A DNA stretch of 64,000 bases from Pseudoclavibacter sp. 13-3 (GTDB taxonomy: Bacteria; Actinomycetota; Actinomycetes; Actinomycetales; Microbacteriaceae), in the NCBI RefSeq assembly GCF_021168475.1, contig NZ_JAJOZT010000003.1, positions 62,001-126,000 of the forward strand, written 5' to 3'. The position numbers were made by a program, and so were the translations under genes. Positions 41,292-50,139 of this stretch are shown here, in pieces (position 1 is the stretch's first letter; every line of letters starts with the position of its first letter). Below the pieces are notes generated by a model that was not told the DNA's origin, ran no database searches, and worked only from the letters and a program-made list of their open reading frames with translations.

Positions 41292-44111
41292 TCACACCCG
41301 ATGCCCGGTGGCCCGGGCGAAGCCCTCGCGTGCCAGCCCCATCACGACCATCGCGCAGATCGGCGGCAGCCAGAGCGCCGGCGTCAGCGGCGCGGTGCCG
41401 AAGAAGGCACCGACGAACGGCACGTAGACGATCACCAGCATCACCACGATCGCGAGCAGGCAGGCCAGCCAGAACCAGCGGTTGGTCAACTGGTGTCGGC
41501 TGAAGATGCCGTGCACGCTGCGCCGGTGCACGATGTTGACCAGCTGCGTCAGCAGAATCGTGGCATAGGTCACCGTGGTGGCCGCGGCGATCTCTGCGGC
41601 GCCGCCACCGCCGAGGCCGAGCCCCTGCAGCGGGTAGGCGACGAGATAGGCGAGTGCGGCGAGCACACCCATGACCGTGCCGCTGAATACGACGTCGGTG
41701 ATCGAGTGCCCCTGCAGAATGCGCGCCTTCGGGTCGCGCGGCGGGCGGCGCATGTTCTCGCCCTCGGCCCGGTCGGAGCCGAGCGCCGAGATCGGGATGA
41801 TCTCGCCGAGCACATCGACCGCCAGAATCTGCAGCACGTTGATCGCGAGCGGCAGACCCAGCAGCGTCGTCAGCGCGAGGCTGATCATACTGACCACGAA
41901 CTCGCCGACGTTCGAGGTGAGACAGCTGAGCACGCCGCGCGAGATGTTCGTGTAGATCGTGCGGCCCTGCCCGATGGCATGCACCAGGGTCGCGAAGCTG
42001 TCGTCGAGCAGCACGACCTCGGCGGCCTGCTTGGCCACGTCTGTGCCGGTGCGCCCCATGGCCACGCCGATGTTGGCGCTGCGCAGTGCGGGTGCGTCGT
42101 TGATGCCGTCGCCGGTCACAGCGACCACGTGCCCGCTGTCGCGCACCAGGGTGACGATGCGCATCTTGTCTTCGGGAGCCACCCGGCTGAACACCACTCC
42201 GCCGCCCAGCGCGTGCCGCAGCACCTCGGCGTCGGCCATGGTGCGCAGCTGGTCGCCGGTGACGACGGCGAGGCGGCCGGCCTGATCGGCGAGGCCGGCC
42301 ATCTTCGCGATCGCCGCGGCGGTGAGCGCCGAGTCGCCGGTCACGATGCTCACGTTGATGCCGGCGGCCCGCGTCTCGGCCATCGCACCGGGCACCTCGT
42401 CGCGCAGCGGGTCGCGCATGCTCACGAACCCGAGCAGCAGCAGGTCGTGTTCGACGTCTTCGATGCCGAGTGCAGTGAGCGTCGAAGCGGTCGTGTCGGC
42501 AGGTGTCGTCGCAACGAGCGAGGTCACGTCGCGCACGGCGAAGGCGAGATTGCGCAGCGCCTGTCCGGCGGCCCGGCGCTGGGCCTCGAGAAAACGACTG
42601 CGGTCGTCGTCGGTGATCGGGCGCACAGTGTCGCCGTCGAGCACACGCGTGCAGACATCGAGCAGCGACTCCGGCGCGCCCTTGACGTAGGCGACGTGGC
42701 GGGCCGGGCCCGCTCCGACCACGCGACGCACCGATGTCATGCGTTTGCGCTCCGAGTCGAAGGGCAGCTCATGCTCTTCGACGCGGTTGCGCTGCAGCGC
42801 TTCGAGGTCGACGCCGGCCTTGACCGCGAAGGGCAGCAGCGCGCCCTCGGTGGGGTCGCCGAGCACATGCCAGTCCGGGTGCTCGTCGTCGGGCCGCAGC
42901 AGGCGCGCGTTGCCGGCCAGCACCCCGGTCTCGGCGAACACTCGCTGCCAGTGCGTCGGTGTGATGCGAGCACCCTGAACATCGTGGATCTCGCCGTCGG
43001 GCGCGTAGCCGCTGCCGGTGACCGTGAACGGCGCGAACCCGATCTCTGCGCTCACCACGGTCATCTCGTTCCGTGTCAGTGTGCCGGTCTTGTCGGTGCA
43101 GATGACGTGCGTCGCTCCCAGCGTCTCGACGGCGCTGAGCTTCTTGACCAGCGCGCGGCGGCGCGCGAGCGTCTCTGAGGCCTGTGCCAGAGCCGTGTTC
43201 ACCTCGGCCGGCAGGCCTTGCGGCACGAGTGCGCAGGCGAGGCCGACCGCGAAGAGCAGCGCCTCGCGAAAGGGCATCTGCGCGATCACGGCGAAGACCA
43301 GCAGCACGGCCGCGAGCACGGCGACGGCGATGCCGATCACGCGTGCGATCGTCGACATCTCGCGCTGCAGCGGGCTGGGCGTCGTCGGCGCCTGATCGCT
43401 GAGCCGGGCGATGCGCCCGAGTTCGGTGCGCATGCCGGTGGCGATCACGACGCCGAACGCCTCGCCGGTGCCGATGTCGGTGCCGGTGAAGAGCAGGTTG
43501 CGCCGGTCGGCCAGGGGCACCGGATACTCCAGCGCGGCGACCGTCTTGCGGGTCGGATTGCTCTCACCGGTCAGTGCGAACTCGTTGGCGCTGAGCGCCT
43601 GCGCCTCGATCACGCGCATGTCTGCGGGCACGGAGTCGCCCTCGGCCAGATGCACCACGTCGCCGGGAACCAGCGTTGCCGTGTCGACCTCGGTGATGCG
43701 ACCGTCGCGCAGCACGTCGGTCGTCGGGGTCACCAGCGCCTCGAGCGCCTGCATCGTGCGTTCGGCGCGAGCCTCTTGGACGAACCCGATAGTGGTGTTG
43801 ATGAGCACCAGCACCACCAGCACGACAGCTGTCGACCAGTCCCCCAGGTAACTGACCACGACGGCGCATGCGAGCAGCAGCAGCACGAGCCAGTCGCGAA
43901 ACTGCGCGAGGTAGCGCATCACCGGGCTGACCCGGCCGACTCGAGCGATGCGGTTGGGGCCGGTCTCGGACAGCCGGTCGGACGCCTCTGCCGAGCTGAG
44001 GCCGGAACGTGAGGCGTCGAGCGTGCTCAGCGCGGCGTCGGCAGAGATGGTCGAGAAGTCGGTCGTCGCGGCGGTCGTCGCGCCGGTTGCAGAGGAATCA
44101 TCGTTGCGCAT
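41292..44111 (-). CDS. P-type (P2-like) cation-transporting ATPase
   Basis: A 939-residue ion pump. Actuator loop TGES at residues 181-184, phosphorylation site CTDKTGTLT with Asp340, and hinge motif GDGINDAPALRSANIGVAMG; about ten membrane segments. Overall it resembles calcium or sodium/potassium P2 ATPases, but the segment-4 ion-binding motif PEGLP reads PQGLP (297-301), segment 5 keeps NVGE, and segment 6 reads VDVLGEIIP in place of the canonical N..TD. The transported ion is therefore uncertain (Ca, Na or another cation). The start faces the araC-type gene across about 70 bases. Confidence 0.88.
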   Translation of the reverse strand: MRNDDSSATGATTAATTDFSTISADAALSTLDASRSGLSSAEASDRLSETGPNRIARVGRVSPVMRYLAQFRDWLVLLLLACAVVVSYLGDWSTAVVLVVLVLINTTIGFVQEARAERTMQALEALVTPTTDVLRDGRITEVDTATLVPGDVVHLAEGDSVPADMRVIEAQALSANEFALTGESNPTRKTVAALEYPVPLADRRNLLFTGTDIGTGEAFGVVIATGMRTELGRIARLSDQAPTTPSPLQREMSTIARVIGIAVAVLAAVLLVFAVIAQMPFREALLFAVGLACALVPQGLPAEVNTALAQASETLARRRALVKKLSAVETLGATHVICTDKTGTLTRNEMTVVSAEIGFAPFTVTGSGYAPDGEIHDVQGARITPTHWQRVFAETGVLAGNARLLRPDDEHPDWHVLGDPTEGALLPFAVKAGVDLEALQRNRVEEHELPFDSERKRMTSVRRVVGAGPARHVAYVKGAPESLLDVCTRVLDGDTVRPITDDDRSRFLEAQRRAAGQALRNLAFAVRDVTSLVATTPADTTASTLTALGIEDVEHDLLLLGFVSMRDPLRDEVPGAMAETRAAGINVSIVTGDSALTAAAIAKMAGLADQAGRLAVVTGDQLRTMADAEVLRHALGGGVVFSRVAPEDKMRIVTLVRDSGHVVAVTGDGINDAPALRSANIGVAMGRTGTDVAKQAAEVVLLDDSFATLVHAIGQGRTIYTNISRGVLSCLTSNVGEFVVSMISLALTTLLGLPLAINVLQILAVDVLGEIIPISALGSDRAEGENMRRPPRDPKARILQGHSITDVVFSGTVMGVLAALAYLVAYPLQGLGLGGGGAAEIAAATTVTYATILLTQLVNIVHRRSVHGIFSRHQLTNRWFWLACLLAIVVMLVIVYVPFVGAFFGTAPLTPALWLPPICAMVVMGLAREGFARATGHRV

Positions 44112-44181
44112 CGGATCAGAACCTCTCTCCCAAGTGTTCAGTCATCATGCTAGCGAGGCGAGGATGACGTAGTCTGCAGCG

Positions 44182-45069
44182 ATGATCAGCACACAGACGG
44201 CGGGCACAGTCGTGCCCGATCAGTCCGGGCTGCGACGTCTCCGGGCAGATCGATCGAGTCGCGGCACGTGGCGCAGAGAGCCGAGCACCCACGTGCGCAC
44301 CGGGACGACCACGGTGCCGACCGAACCCGGCGCATTCACCATTCTGGCCGAGCTCGAGGTGCCGCATTCCCCTCAAGAGTGGGCTCCGCACTCGCACCCG
44401 CACCACGAGTTGGTCTGGGGCCGTGGCGGCACGGTGACCGCACGTGTCGACGATGCCGTGTTCACGGTCTCGGAGGGCTGCGGGCTGTGGATCCCCGCCG
44501 GCATGGTGCACGCCGGGCGGCTGACCGCCGAGCTGGAGTTCCACGACGCCTTCTTCGCGGCGGGCCGCACCCCGGTGGCCTTCGCCGAACCGACGGTGAT
44601 CGAGATGAGCCCGCTGCTGCAGTCGCTGCTCTCGCACCTGATGAGCCCCGGGCTGACCGATGACGCGCGCGCACGAGCAGAAGCCGTCGTGTTCGACGTG
44701 CTCCGGCCGGCGCATCGACAGCTCACGCTGCGCCTGCCGGCCGACGGGCGCATCGCCCCAGTGGCCGAGGCGCTCATGCTCGATCCGGCCGACGGGCGTT
44801 CGCTCGACGAGTGGGCGCTCGCTGCGAAGATGAGCGTGCGCACACTCTCGCGGGCGTTCCGGGCTTCGACCGGGCTGTCGTTCGGGCAGTGGCGGCAGTC
44901 GCTGCGCATTCACCATGCGCTCGCCCTGCTCGATGAGGGGCATGACGTGCAGCGGGTGTCGGCGCGGCTCGGGTATGCGCAGCCGAGCACATTCATCGCG
45001 GCGTTCCGACGTCTGATGGGTGTGACCCCGGGTGTCTACGTGACCGAAAAGCCGTACTCCCTGTCGTGA
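44182..45069 (+). CDS. AraC family transcriptional regulator with cupin domain
   Basis: 295 residues. An N-terminal cupin sensor (WAPHSHPHHELVWGRGG has the metal/ligand histidine cluster, and GCGLWIPAGMVHAGRL the second cupin motif) is joined to a C-terminal double HTH (LAAKMSVRTLSRAFRASTG and VSARLGYAQPSTFIAAFRR). Similar regulators control iron-siderophore uptake genes. TAGTCT (44170-44175) lies six bases before the ATG, so leaderless. It is followed by the iron ABC operon in the same direction, its likely target. Confidence 0.87.
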   Translation: MISTQTAGTVVPDQSGLRRLRADRSSRGTWRREPSTHVRTGTTTVPTEPGAFTILAELEVPHSPQEWAPHSHPHHELVWGRGGTVTARVDDAVFTVSEGCGLWIPAGMVHAGRLTAELEFHDAFFAAGRTPVAFAEPTVIEMSPLLQSLLSHLMSPGLTDDARARAEAVVFDVLRPAHRQLTLRLPADGRIAPVAEALMLDPADGRSLDEWALAAKMSVRTLSRAFRASTGLSFGQWRQSLRIHHALALLDEGHDVQRVSARLGYAQPSTFIAAFRRLMGVTPGVYVTEKPYSLS

Positions 45070-45078
45070 AATCCTGAT

Positions 45079-45135
45079 TGCGGCCAGTTCGTCGCCGACT
45101 CTATCCTGTTCTGCGTGCAGGCAACCCTAACCTCC
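45079..45135 (+). promoter_or_regulatory. Promoter and DtxR/IdeR-like iron box upstream of fecE
   Basis: -35 TTGCGG (45079-45084) and -10 TATCCT (45102-45107) are 17 bases apart. The box at 45117-45135 reads GGAGGTTAGGGTTGCCTGC on the minus strand and matches 12 of 19 positions of the DtxR/IdeR consensus, with a strong left half AGGTTAGG and a weak right half. Its position over the predicted +1 fits iron-dependent repression. Confidence 0.6.
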
Positions 45136-45170
45136 CTCAGACGCAACCATGTCATGGCTGTGATCGGCCG

Positions 45171-46055
45171 ATGACGTCCGCGAAGACCCTGCACGGCGAT
45201 CGGCTCGTGCTGAGATACGGTCGTTCGGTCGTGGTGCACGGCGTCTCGGTGCGTCTGCGGCCCGGTCGGGTCACTGCACTCGTCGGCCCCAACGGCAGCG
45301 GCAAGTCGACGCTGCTGCGCGCACTCGCTCGTCTGCACGACGTCGCCGACGGTCAGGTGCTGCTCGCCGAGGGCGCGGGCGCAGACGGCGCAGGCGCAGC
45401 GGATGCCGTGGGCACGCCCGTCTCCCTGCTCACCCGTCGCGATTTCGCGCGCGAGGTGACGCTCTTCGCGCAGACCCATGCCGCCCCGGAAGGGCTCAGC
45501 GTCGCTGAGATCGTGGCCTTGGGCCGGCACCCGTACCGTCGCAGGCTCGGTGGCCTGAGCGACGACGACCGTCGGGCGATCGACCACGCGATGCGGGTGA
45601 CCGGTCTGCAGCACAAGACCCGGCATGCCGCGGGCGAGCTGTCGGGCGGTGAGATGCAGCGCGTCTGGCTGGCCGCGTGCCTGGCGCAGAGCACCGGCGT
45701 GGTGCTGCTCGACGAGCCGACCAACCATCTCGATCTGCGCTATCAGGTCGAGACGCTCGACCTGATGCGCGAGCTCGCCGACGCGCACGGCGTGGCCGTG
45801 GGCGTCGTGCTGCACGACCTCGAACAGGCGGCGAGCGTGGCCGATACCCTGCTGCTGCTCGACCATGGTCGCGTGCATGCAGCAGGCGAACCTCGCGAGG
45901 TGCTCACCGCCGAGCACATCCAGGGGGTCTACGGCATCCCCGTCGAGGTCGGCGTCGACCCGCGCAGCGGCGCGCTGCACATCGACCCGGTCTCCAGCCG
46001 CCGTCGGCCGCGCACCTCCATTCCCCGAGAAGAAACCCGAAAGGATCACGAATGA
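45171..46055 (+). CDS. Iron-siderophore ABC transporter ATP-binding protein (FecE-like)
   Basis: A 294-residue ATPase that powers siderophore import. Walker A GPNGSGKST at residues 39-47, signature ELSGGEMQR, Walker B VVLLDEPTNHLD and the switch His in VLHDLEQA. An Ala/Gly/Asp-rich insertion (EGAGADGAGAADAVG) of about 20 residues lies between Walker A and the Q-loop. The ATG was chosen at MTSAK, well after the iron box; an earlier in-frame start would contain the promoter. Four-base overlap with the binding-protein gene. Confidence 0.92.
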   Translation: MTSAKTLHGDRLVLRYGRSVVVHGVSVRLRPGRVTALVGPNGSGKSTLLRALARLHDVADGQVLLAEGAGADGAGAADAVGTPVSLLTRRDFAREVTLFAQTHAAPEGLSVAEIVALGRHPYRRRLGGLSDDDRRAIDHAMRVTGLQHKTRHAAGELSGGEMQRVWLAACLAQSTGVVLLDEPTNHLDLRYQVETLDLMRELADAHGVAVGVVLHDLEQAASVADTLLLLDHGRVHAAGEPREVLTAEHIQGVYGIPVEVGVDPRSGALHIDPVSSRRRPRTSIPREETRKDHE

Positions 46056-47107
46056 TCTCCGCCCCCAGAATCGCCGCCGCTGCGGCAGCCCTGATCGCGG
46101 TGTCGCTCACCGCGGCCGGTTGCGGCACCACGACGGTCGATCAGAGCGACGCAGCCGCATCCCCGGCCTCCCAGAGCTGCGCAGATGACACGACCACGAC
46201 ATCCACCGGCCCCGTCGACCTGACCGACGGCGTCGGCCGTCAGGTGCACCTCGACAAGCCCGCCGAGCGCGTCGCCGTGCTCGAATGGCAGCAGACCGAA
46301 GACCTGCTGAGCCTGTGCGCCTCGCCCGTCGCCGTCTCAGACCCGGAGGGCTACGCGACCTACGTGAGCGCTGAGAGGCTGCCCGACCAGGTGACCAATA
46401 TCGGCGAGCGGGGTGAGCCCGACCTCGATGCACTGTATGGTGCCAACCCCGATCTGATCGTGGTCGAGGCGTTCAGCGCCGACGACGAGCTGATCGGCAA
46501 GCTCGAGCAGCGCGGCGTGCCGGTGCTGGCGACCCTGGGCGCCGACGCGGCAGACCCGATCGGCAACATGAAGCAGGTGTTCTCGCAGATCGGCGAGGCC
46601 ACCGGTCGCACGGAGCGCGCCGATCAGGTGATCACCGAGTTCGACGAGCACCTCGCTGCGGCGAAAGACAAAGTGGCCGACGCAGACCTGCCCACCAAGA
46701 GCTTCCTCTTCTTCGACGGCTGGATCGAGGGCGGCAACGTCGCGATCCGTCCCTACGGCAAGGGCGCGCTCTTCACTGCGCTCGGCCAGCAGCTGGGCCT
46801 CGAACCGGCGTGGACCGACGAGATCGACGCGGCCTACGGCAGCGGCGGCGTCGACCCGGCGTACGGCCTGGCTCAGACCGACATCGAAGGCCTCACCGCA
46901 GTGGGCGACGCGAACCTGTTCTACGCCAGCGACGACACCCCCGACAGCTATGTGACCGAGCTCGAGAAGAGCCCGATCTGGTCGTCGCTGCCCGCTGTGC
47001 AGCAGCACCGTTCGCATGCCTTCCCCTCAGGCGTCTGGGGCGCCGGAGGGCCGCGCTCGAACGAGCAGGCGATCGACGCCTTCGTCGACGCGATCACCCA
47101 AGGGTGA
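46052..47107 (+). CDS. Iron-siderophore substrate-binding lipoprotein (FecB-like)
   Basis: A 351-residue lipoprotein that captures ferric siderophore outside the membrane. Signal peptide MISAPRIAAAAAALIAVSLT with lipobox AAGC (lipid Cys24), a Thr/Ser/Asp-rich linker, then a helical-backbone TroA-like fold: DGVGRQVHLDKPAERVAVLEW at the N-lobe, EPDLDALYGANPDLIVVE and a C-lobe with VGDANLFYASDD. AAAGGA lies nine bases upstream of the ATG. The operon order ATPase, binding protein, fused permease is compact, with four-base overlaps on both sides. Confidence 0.92.
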   Translation: MISAPRIAAAAAALIAVSLTAAGCGTTTVDQSDAAASPASQSCADDTTTTSTGPVDLTDGVGRQVHLDKPAERVAVLEWQQTEDLLSLCASPVAVSDPEGYATYVSAERLPDQVTNIGERGEPDLDALYGANPDLIVVEAFSADDELIGKLEQRGVPVLATLGADAADPIGNMKQVFSQIGEATGRTERADQVITEFDEHLAAAKDKVADADLPTKSFLFFDGWIEGGNVAIRPYGKGALFTALGQQLGLEPAWTDEIDAAYGSGGVDPAYGLAQTDIEGLTAVGDANLFYASDDTPDSYVTELEKSPIWSSLPAVQQHRSHAFPSGVWGAGGPRSNEQAIDAFVDAITQG

Positions 47108-49176
47108 CCGAGCCGCGTCAGCACACGACGACCCCGTCCGGCATCGCCGGCGGGGTCGTCGTGCTGGTCGGGCTCGCCATCGCGGTCGTGGCAGTCGGCG
47201 TCTGGCACCTGACGCAGGGCACCTCGGGCGTCGGCGCCTGGGATCTGCTGCGGGCGCTCGGCGGCTCTGGCCAGACGGTCGGCGGCGTTCCCCTCACCGA
47301 CGTGCTCACCGGGTCGCGCCTGCCCCGACTCTTCGCCGGCATCGCAGTGGGCTTCGCGCTCGGAGTCGCCGGTGCGCTGCTGCAGTCGATCACCCGCAAT
47401 GCACTTGCCTCGCCCGACACCATCGCAGTGACCTCCGGGTCGTACTTCGCGCTGGCGGTGGTCGCCGCCTTCGGCATCGCCGTGCCGCTCTGGGCGTCGG
47501 GGCTGGTCGCGTTCGCCGGCGGGCTGCTGGCGGCTGCCGTCGTGCTCGGGCTGGCCGGCAGCGCTTCGGGCGCGGCCACCACACGGCTGATCCTGGCCGG
47601 ATCGGCCATCGCCATGGCCCTCGACGCCGCGACCGGCATGCTGCTGATTCTCTTCAAAGAGAACACCACCGGACTCTTCGCCTGGGGCAGCGGCTCGCTG
47701 GCGCAGCTGAACCTCGACGCCGCGATGCGCGCGATGCCGATGATCGTCGTCGTGCTCGTCGCAGCGCTGCTGCTCTCCCGGCATCTTGACGTGCTGCGGC
47801 TGGGCGACGACACCGCCGCCTCGCTCGGGGTCTCGGTGCGTGGCACGCGCAGCGTCGCAGTGGTCTGCGCCGTGCTGCTCGCCGCCGTCGCCGTCACGCT
47901 CGCCGGGCCGATCGCCTTCGTCGGGCTGGGTGCGCCGGTGGTCGCACGCCTGGTCTCGAGCCGGATGCCGGCGTTGCGCCGACACGCGCTGCTGCTGCCC
48001 GCCTCGGGGCTGCTGGGCGCCCTCCTGCTGCTCGCGGCCGACGCCCTGCTGCGAGCCCTGATGGGGGCCCAAGCGGCGGCGTCGATCCCGACCGGCGTGC
48101 CCACCGCGCTGCTGGGCGCGGTGGTGATCGTCGTGCTCGCGATGCGTCTGCGCGATGCCGGGGCCTCACGGCCGCAGCAGCGTGCGCGTTTCGGCGTGCG
48201 CAGCAGTCGACGGTTCGCGGTGGTCGTGTGCGGCAGCCTGGTGCTGCTCGTCATGGCGGTCGTCGTCGGCCTGCTGGCGGGCAGTCTCTGGCTTCGGCTG
48301 GGCGATATCGTGCTGTGGGTGCAGGGAGCCGCGCCCGACCTGATCGAGCGCGCGCTCGACGAGCGGATGCCCCGAGTCGCCGCCGCCGTGCTGGCCGGTG
48401 CCGCACTGGCGCTCTCCGGATCGGTCGTGCAGGCCACGGTGCGCAACCCGCTCGCCGAACCCGGCATCCTCGGCATCACCGCCGGAGCCGGGCTGGGCGC
48501 GGTCTGGGTCGTGACCAGCGGTGCCGGCGGTCGACCTCTGCTGATCGGCATGGCGGTGCTCACCGGTCTCGCCACGTTCGCACTCATCGCCGTGCTGGCC
48601 TGGCGGGGCGGGCTGCGACCCGATCGATTCGTGCTGATCGGCATCGGCTGCGGCTACGGGCTGACCGCGATCACCACGTTCCTGCTGCTGCGGGCGGATC
48701 CCTGGGACACTCCGCGCATCTTCACCTGGCTCTCGGGCACGACCTACGGGCGCACGCTTGTCGACGTGCTGCCCGTCGCGATCGCTCTGCTGCTGCTGAC
48801 GCCGGTGCTCGTGGCCATGCGCCGCCAGCTCGACGTGGTGTCGATCGACGACGACACGCCGCGCCTGCTCGGCATCGCACTCGAACGCACCCGACTGCTG
48901 CTGCTCACGATGGCCGCCGTGCTCGCCGCCGTCAGCGTGGTCTCGATCGGCGTGGTGGGGTTCGTCGGTCTGGTGGCGCCCCACTTGGCGCGCTCGATCG
49001 TGGGTGCGCGGCATGGCCGCATCATTCCCGTGACGATGATCTTCGGGGCGCTGCTGGTCGCGATCGCAGACACGCTCGGTCGCTCTCTGATCGCTCCTTC
49101 GCAGATTCCGGCGGGCCTCATGATCGCGCTGGTCGGAGCGCCCTACTTCGCCTGGCTCATGCGCCGGTCGCGCTGA
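47104..49176 (+). CDS. Fused double FecCD-type iron-siderophore permease
   Basis: 690 residues containing two complete BtuC/FecCD permease halves in one chain (roughly residues 10-345 and 360-690), as in E. coli FhuB. Each half has the family segments: GSRLPRLFAGIAVGFALGVAG, LLQSITRNALASPD and GPIAFVGLGAPVVAR in the first; ERMPRVAAAVLAGAALALSG, VQATVRNPLAEPGILGITAG and GVVGFVGLVAPHLARSIVG in the second. About 18-20 membrane segments. GTG start overlapping the binding-protein stop. It completes the importer without needing a second permease gene. Confidence 0.93.
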   Translation: MTEPRQHTTTPSGIAGGVVVLVGLAIAVVAVGVWHLTQGTSGVGAWDLLRALGGSGQTVGGVPLTDVLTGSRLPRLFAGIAVGFALGVAGALLQSITRNALASPDTIAVTSGSYFALAVVAAFGIAVPLWASGLVAFAGGLLAAAVVLGLAGSASGAATTRLILAGSAIAMALDAATGMLLILFKENTTGLFAWGSGSLAQLNLDAAMRAMPMIVVVLVAALLLSRHLDVLRLGDDTAASLGVSVRGTRSVAVVCAVLLAAVAVTLAGPIAFVGLGAPVVARLVSSRMPALRRHALLLPASGLLGALLLLAADALLRALMGAQAAASIPTGVPTALLGAVVIVVLAMRLRDAGASRPQQRARFGVRSSRRFAVVVCGSLVLLVMAVVVGLLAGSLWLRLGDIVLWVQGAAPDLIERALDERMPRVAAAVLAGAALALSGSVVQATVRNPLAEPGILGITAGAGLGAVWVVTSGAGGRPLLIGMAVLTGLATFALIAVLAWRGGLRPDRFVLIGIGCGYGLTAITTFLLLRADPWDTPRIFTWLSGTTYGRTLVDVLPVAIALLLLTPVLVAMRRQLDVVSIDDDTPRLLGIALERTRLLLLTMAAVLAAVSVVSIGVVGFVGLVAPHLARSIVGARHGRIIPVTMIFGALLVAIADTLGRSLIAPSQIPAGLMIALVGAPYFAWLMRRSR

Positions 49177-49206
49177 GCGCCGCGCCGGGGCAGGCCGCGC
49201 TGGGCC

Positions 49207-50094
49207 TCAGCGCCCGCGCAGAAAGTCGCCGATGATCGTGCTGATCAGCTCCGGGCGTTCGGCGACCAGTGCGTGTGTGGCACCCGGCACGATGCACAGC
49301 TGGGCGTTGGGAATCGACCTCGCGATCAGCAGCGTGTGCTCGACGGGAACGGCATCGCGATCGGCGGCCATCACGAGGGTCGGCGCGGCGACGGCGCCGA
49401 GGTCGGTCGCAGCGATGTGCGGCTCGGTGCGCCAGAGCGCCATGAGCTTGTCGAGCACCACGTCGACGTGCTCCGGGCCGTCTGGCGAGAGCCGCTGGTA
49501 CCAGTCGCGCTCGCTGCCCGGTTCGACCGTCGGCTGCTCTGGCTCTGTTGCTCGTTCTGGCGAGGGCTCTGGCTCTGGCGACGAGTCCTCCTCGTCACCC
49601 ATGTCGAAGGCCGAGGGGTCGAGGTTCGCGCTGATGGCCACGAGCGAGCGCACCCGCTGCGGATGCCGCATCGCGAGCAGCAGCCCGATGATCGCGCCGT
49701 CGCTGTATCCGACGAGGTGAGCCTGCGCGACGCCCATCGCGTCGAGATAGGCGAGTGCATCGTCCACGCCCCGGTCGTAGTCGAACCCGCCGGGAATGTC
49801 GGCGCTTCGGCCATGACCGGGTCGCTCGAACGCGAGCACGCGATGCTCCTCGGCCAGGGCATCCGCCTGCGGGCGCAGCGATTCGAGTGAGCAGAACCCG
49901 CCATGCAGCAGGAGTACCGGGGCGCTCTCGGCCGAGACGTCGTCTTCGCGCGCGATGTTGTGGGGGCGGGCATCTTCGGCGTACATCTCGTGGCTGTTGA
50001 CCGTGAGGAAGCCGTTCGTCGTGCGCGTGCTGACGCCGATGTCGGGCCCGGAACGGCTGGGACGCTCGCCGGCCTGCGGTGCATGTTCGGGCAT
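49207..50094 (-). CDS. Alpha/beta hydrolase with acidic Pro/Glu-rich insertion
   Basis: 295 residues. Oxyanion segment LLLHGGFCSLE, nucleophile elbow GYSDGA, acid Asp in MAADRDAVP and catalytic His in GATHALV. A low-complexity insertion of about 35 residues rich in Glu and Pro (DEEDSSPEPEPSPERATEPE) sits after strand 6, where the lid normally is. The substrate is unknown. The ATG at 50094 was chosen because GATAAT (50102-50107) lies seven bases upstream; a start three codons earlier would overlap the -10. It is divergent from the hadA-like gene with promoters only about 20 bases apart. Confidence 0.82.
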   Translation of the reverse strand: MPEHAPQAGERPSRSGPDIGVSTRTTNGFLTVNSHEMYAEDARPHNIAREDDVSAESAPVLLLHGGFCSLESLRPQADALAEEHRVLAFERPGHGRSADIPGGFDYDRGVDDALAYLDAMGVAQAHLVGYSDGAIIGLLLAMRHPQRVRSLVAISANLDPSAFDMGDEEDSSPEPEPSPERATEPEQPTVEPGSERDWYQRLSPDGPEHVDVVLDKLMALWRTEPHIAATDLGAVAAPTLVMAADRDAVPVEHTLLIARSIPNAQLCIVPGATHALVAERPELISTIIGDFLRGR

Positions 50095-50101
50095 GGCGAC
50101 C

Positions 50102-50133
50102 ATTATCGCGTGCCCGACCGGCATCGGTACACT
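50102..50133. promoter_or_regulatory. Overlapping divergent leaderless promoters (hydrolase / hadA-like)
   Basis: Minus strand: -10 GATAAT at 50102-50107, start codon seven bases later. Plus strand: -10 TACACT at 50128-50133, GTG start six bases later. Only 45 bases separate the two start codons, so the -35 region of each promoter falls on the other gene's 5' end. Confidence 0.55.
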
Positions 50134-50139
50134 GAACAC

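Noticed and set aside
40857-43178. Long plus-strand frame (773 codons) running from tRNA-Met into the ATPase region
   Set aside because: It passes through a tRNA and a terminator and then lies antisense to the P-type ATPase; composition is that of a shadow frame.
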